Part shown: positions 5,573 to 5,977 of the stretch, piece by piece
Numbering within the stretch: the first letter of the stretch is position 1
Layout: each line of letters opens with the position of its first letter
Source of the DNA: Sulfuricurvum sp.
Lineage (GTDB): Bacteria; Campylobacterota; Campylobacteria; Campylobacterales; Sulfurimonadaceae
Assembly (NCBI GenBank): GCA_014764075.1
Contig: JACXUE010000076.1
Span: 1-5,977 of the forward strand
Direction: 5' to 3'
Length of the DNA stretch: 5,977 bases
Notes under the pieces: model-generated
Told to the model about the DNA's origin: nothing
Databases searched by the model: none
What the model saw: only the letters and a program-made list of their open reading frames with translations
Program-made: the position numbers and the translations under genes

Positions 5573-5977
5573 ATACCGAACGCTACGGAGCTTTCTTGCC
5601 CTCTATGGGGTGATGAGCATCCTCATTTTAGGGTTGGTTGCTATCCTCTATTACGAATCAATCAAAGCCCAAATGCTCTCGTCACACCGTTTGGCAATGC
5701 AACTTCAAAGTGAAACCTATGTCCCCAAACTCAAAACTTGGCTGGAGAGTGGACATGATCTCAAAACGTTCCCTACCGATTTGGCATACCGTACCGCACT
5801 GTATGGATACGACAAAGATCTCCTCGTCGGCAATCTCCACCAAAGCCAAAGCGATTTTCGAGAAAATATTGCACTTCATAAAGGGTATATTCACCTCATT
5901 GTCGCCCTCTCCCCCTACGGGCTAGGAGAGTATTATCTCGTTTTTGAAACCCGTGACGATGAGTTGTGGCGCCATCA
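5529..5977 (+). CDS. Sensor histidine kinase, N-terminal part (3' end outside window)
   Basis: The frame is open from the response regulator's 3' end to the window edge and gives about 149 residues without a stop. It overlaps the regulator by about 38-44 bases in the +1 frame, depending on the start (ATG 5529 or TTG 5535). The short basic N-terminus (INFAKYRTLRS, 11-21) is followed by one clear membrane helix, FLALYGVMSILILGLVAILYY (22-42). An extracytoplasmic region follows, including ETYVPKLKTWLESG, AYRTALYGYDKDLLVGNL and GYIHLIVALSPYGLGEYYLVF. The alternating beta-like strands fit a PAS/Cache-like ligand-sensing domain. No second membrane helix, HAMP, H-box or ATPase domain is reached, so the kinase assignment rests on topology and on its place directly after an OmpR-type regulator. 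The stimulus is unknown; the antiporter context suggests ions, pH or membrane energy state. Confidence 0.8.
   Translation, partial: MLLSATNASGINFAKYRTLRSFLALYGVMSILILGLVAILYYESIKAQMLSSHRLAMQLQSETYVPKLKTWLESGHDLKTFPTDLAYRTALYGYDKDLLVGNLHQSQSDFRENIALHKGYIHLIVALSPYGLGEYYLVFETRDDELWRH

Noticed and set aside
5638..5925. 95-residue ATG-started open frame near the right edge
   Set aside because: It is out of frame with the open kinase frame, which shows a membrane helix and continues to the window end. The 95-residue translation has no domain character.
1..5977. Mobile element, CRISPR array, toxin-antitoxin or defence island
   Set aside because: No transposase or integrase, terminal or direct repeats, spaced repeats or known defence domains were seen. 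The helicase fragment alone is a common housekeeping-type RecD-like protein and does not indicate such a system.

Overview
The window looks like a chromosomal segment of a Campylobacterota (epsilonproteobacterial) bacterium, possibly near Sulfuricurvum or Sulfurimonas. This is inferred from the style of the proteins, from promoters that show an extended -10 element (gcTAcAATt type) without a clear -35 box, and from the gene content: a periplasmic di-heme peroxidase and an OmpR-type two-component pair. No sequence search was possible, so the genus is a guess. I see no tRNA, rRNA, CRISPR array, insertion sequence, phage gene or attachment site. Base and codon use look uniform.

Layout: (1) The left edge cuts a RecD-like superfamily 1 DNA helicase, of which only the C-terminal 320 residues are present (to 965). 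(2) After a 67-base promoter region, 1033-2052 encodes a periplasmic di-heme cytochrome c peroxidase. (3) A 99-base convergent spacer can fold into up to three consecutive hairpins, the last followed by a T-run. (4) 2835-2152 on the minus strand encodes an exported YkuD-type L,D-transpeptidase-like protein. (5) A short divergent promoter region (2836-2900) separates it from a plus-strand cluster that runs off the right edge: a GNAT-fold acetyltransferase (2901-3524), an NhaC-family Na+/H+ antiporter (about 3534 or 3549 to 4907), an OmpR-family response regulator (4904-5572) and the N-terminal part of its sensor histidine kinase (about 5529 to beyond 5977).

How the genes may work together: the last four genes are tightly packed (a gap of 9-24 bases, then overlaps of 4 bases and about 38-44 bases), so they are probably one operon. 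A two-component system translationally coupled to a cation/proton antiporter suggests regulation of sodium or pH homeostasis, but this is inferred from position only. The peroxidase and the transpeptidase both act in the periplasm (peroxide removal and peptidoglycan cross-linking) and appear to be separate transcription units.

I found no clearly undescribed system. The points most worth a second look are the start of the antiporter gene, where a well-placed ribosome binding site faces an ATC codon rather than a standard start; the structured convergent spacer; and the antiporter/two-component cluster with its GNAT neighbour.
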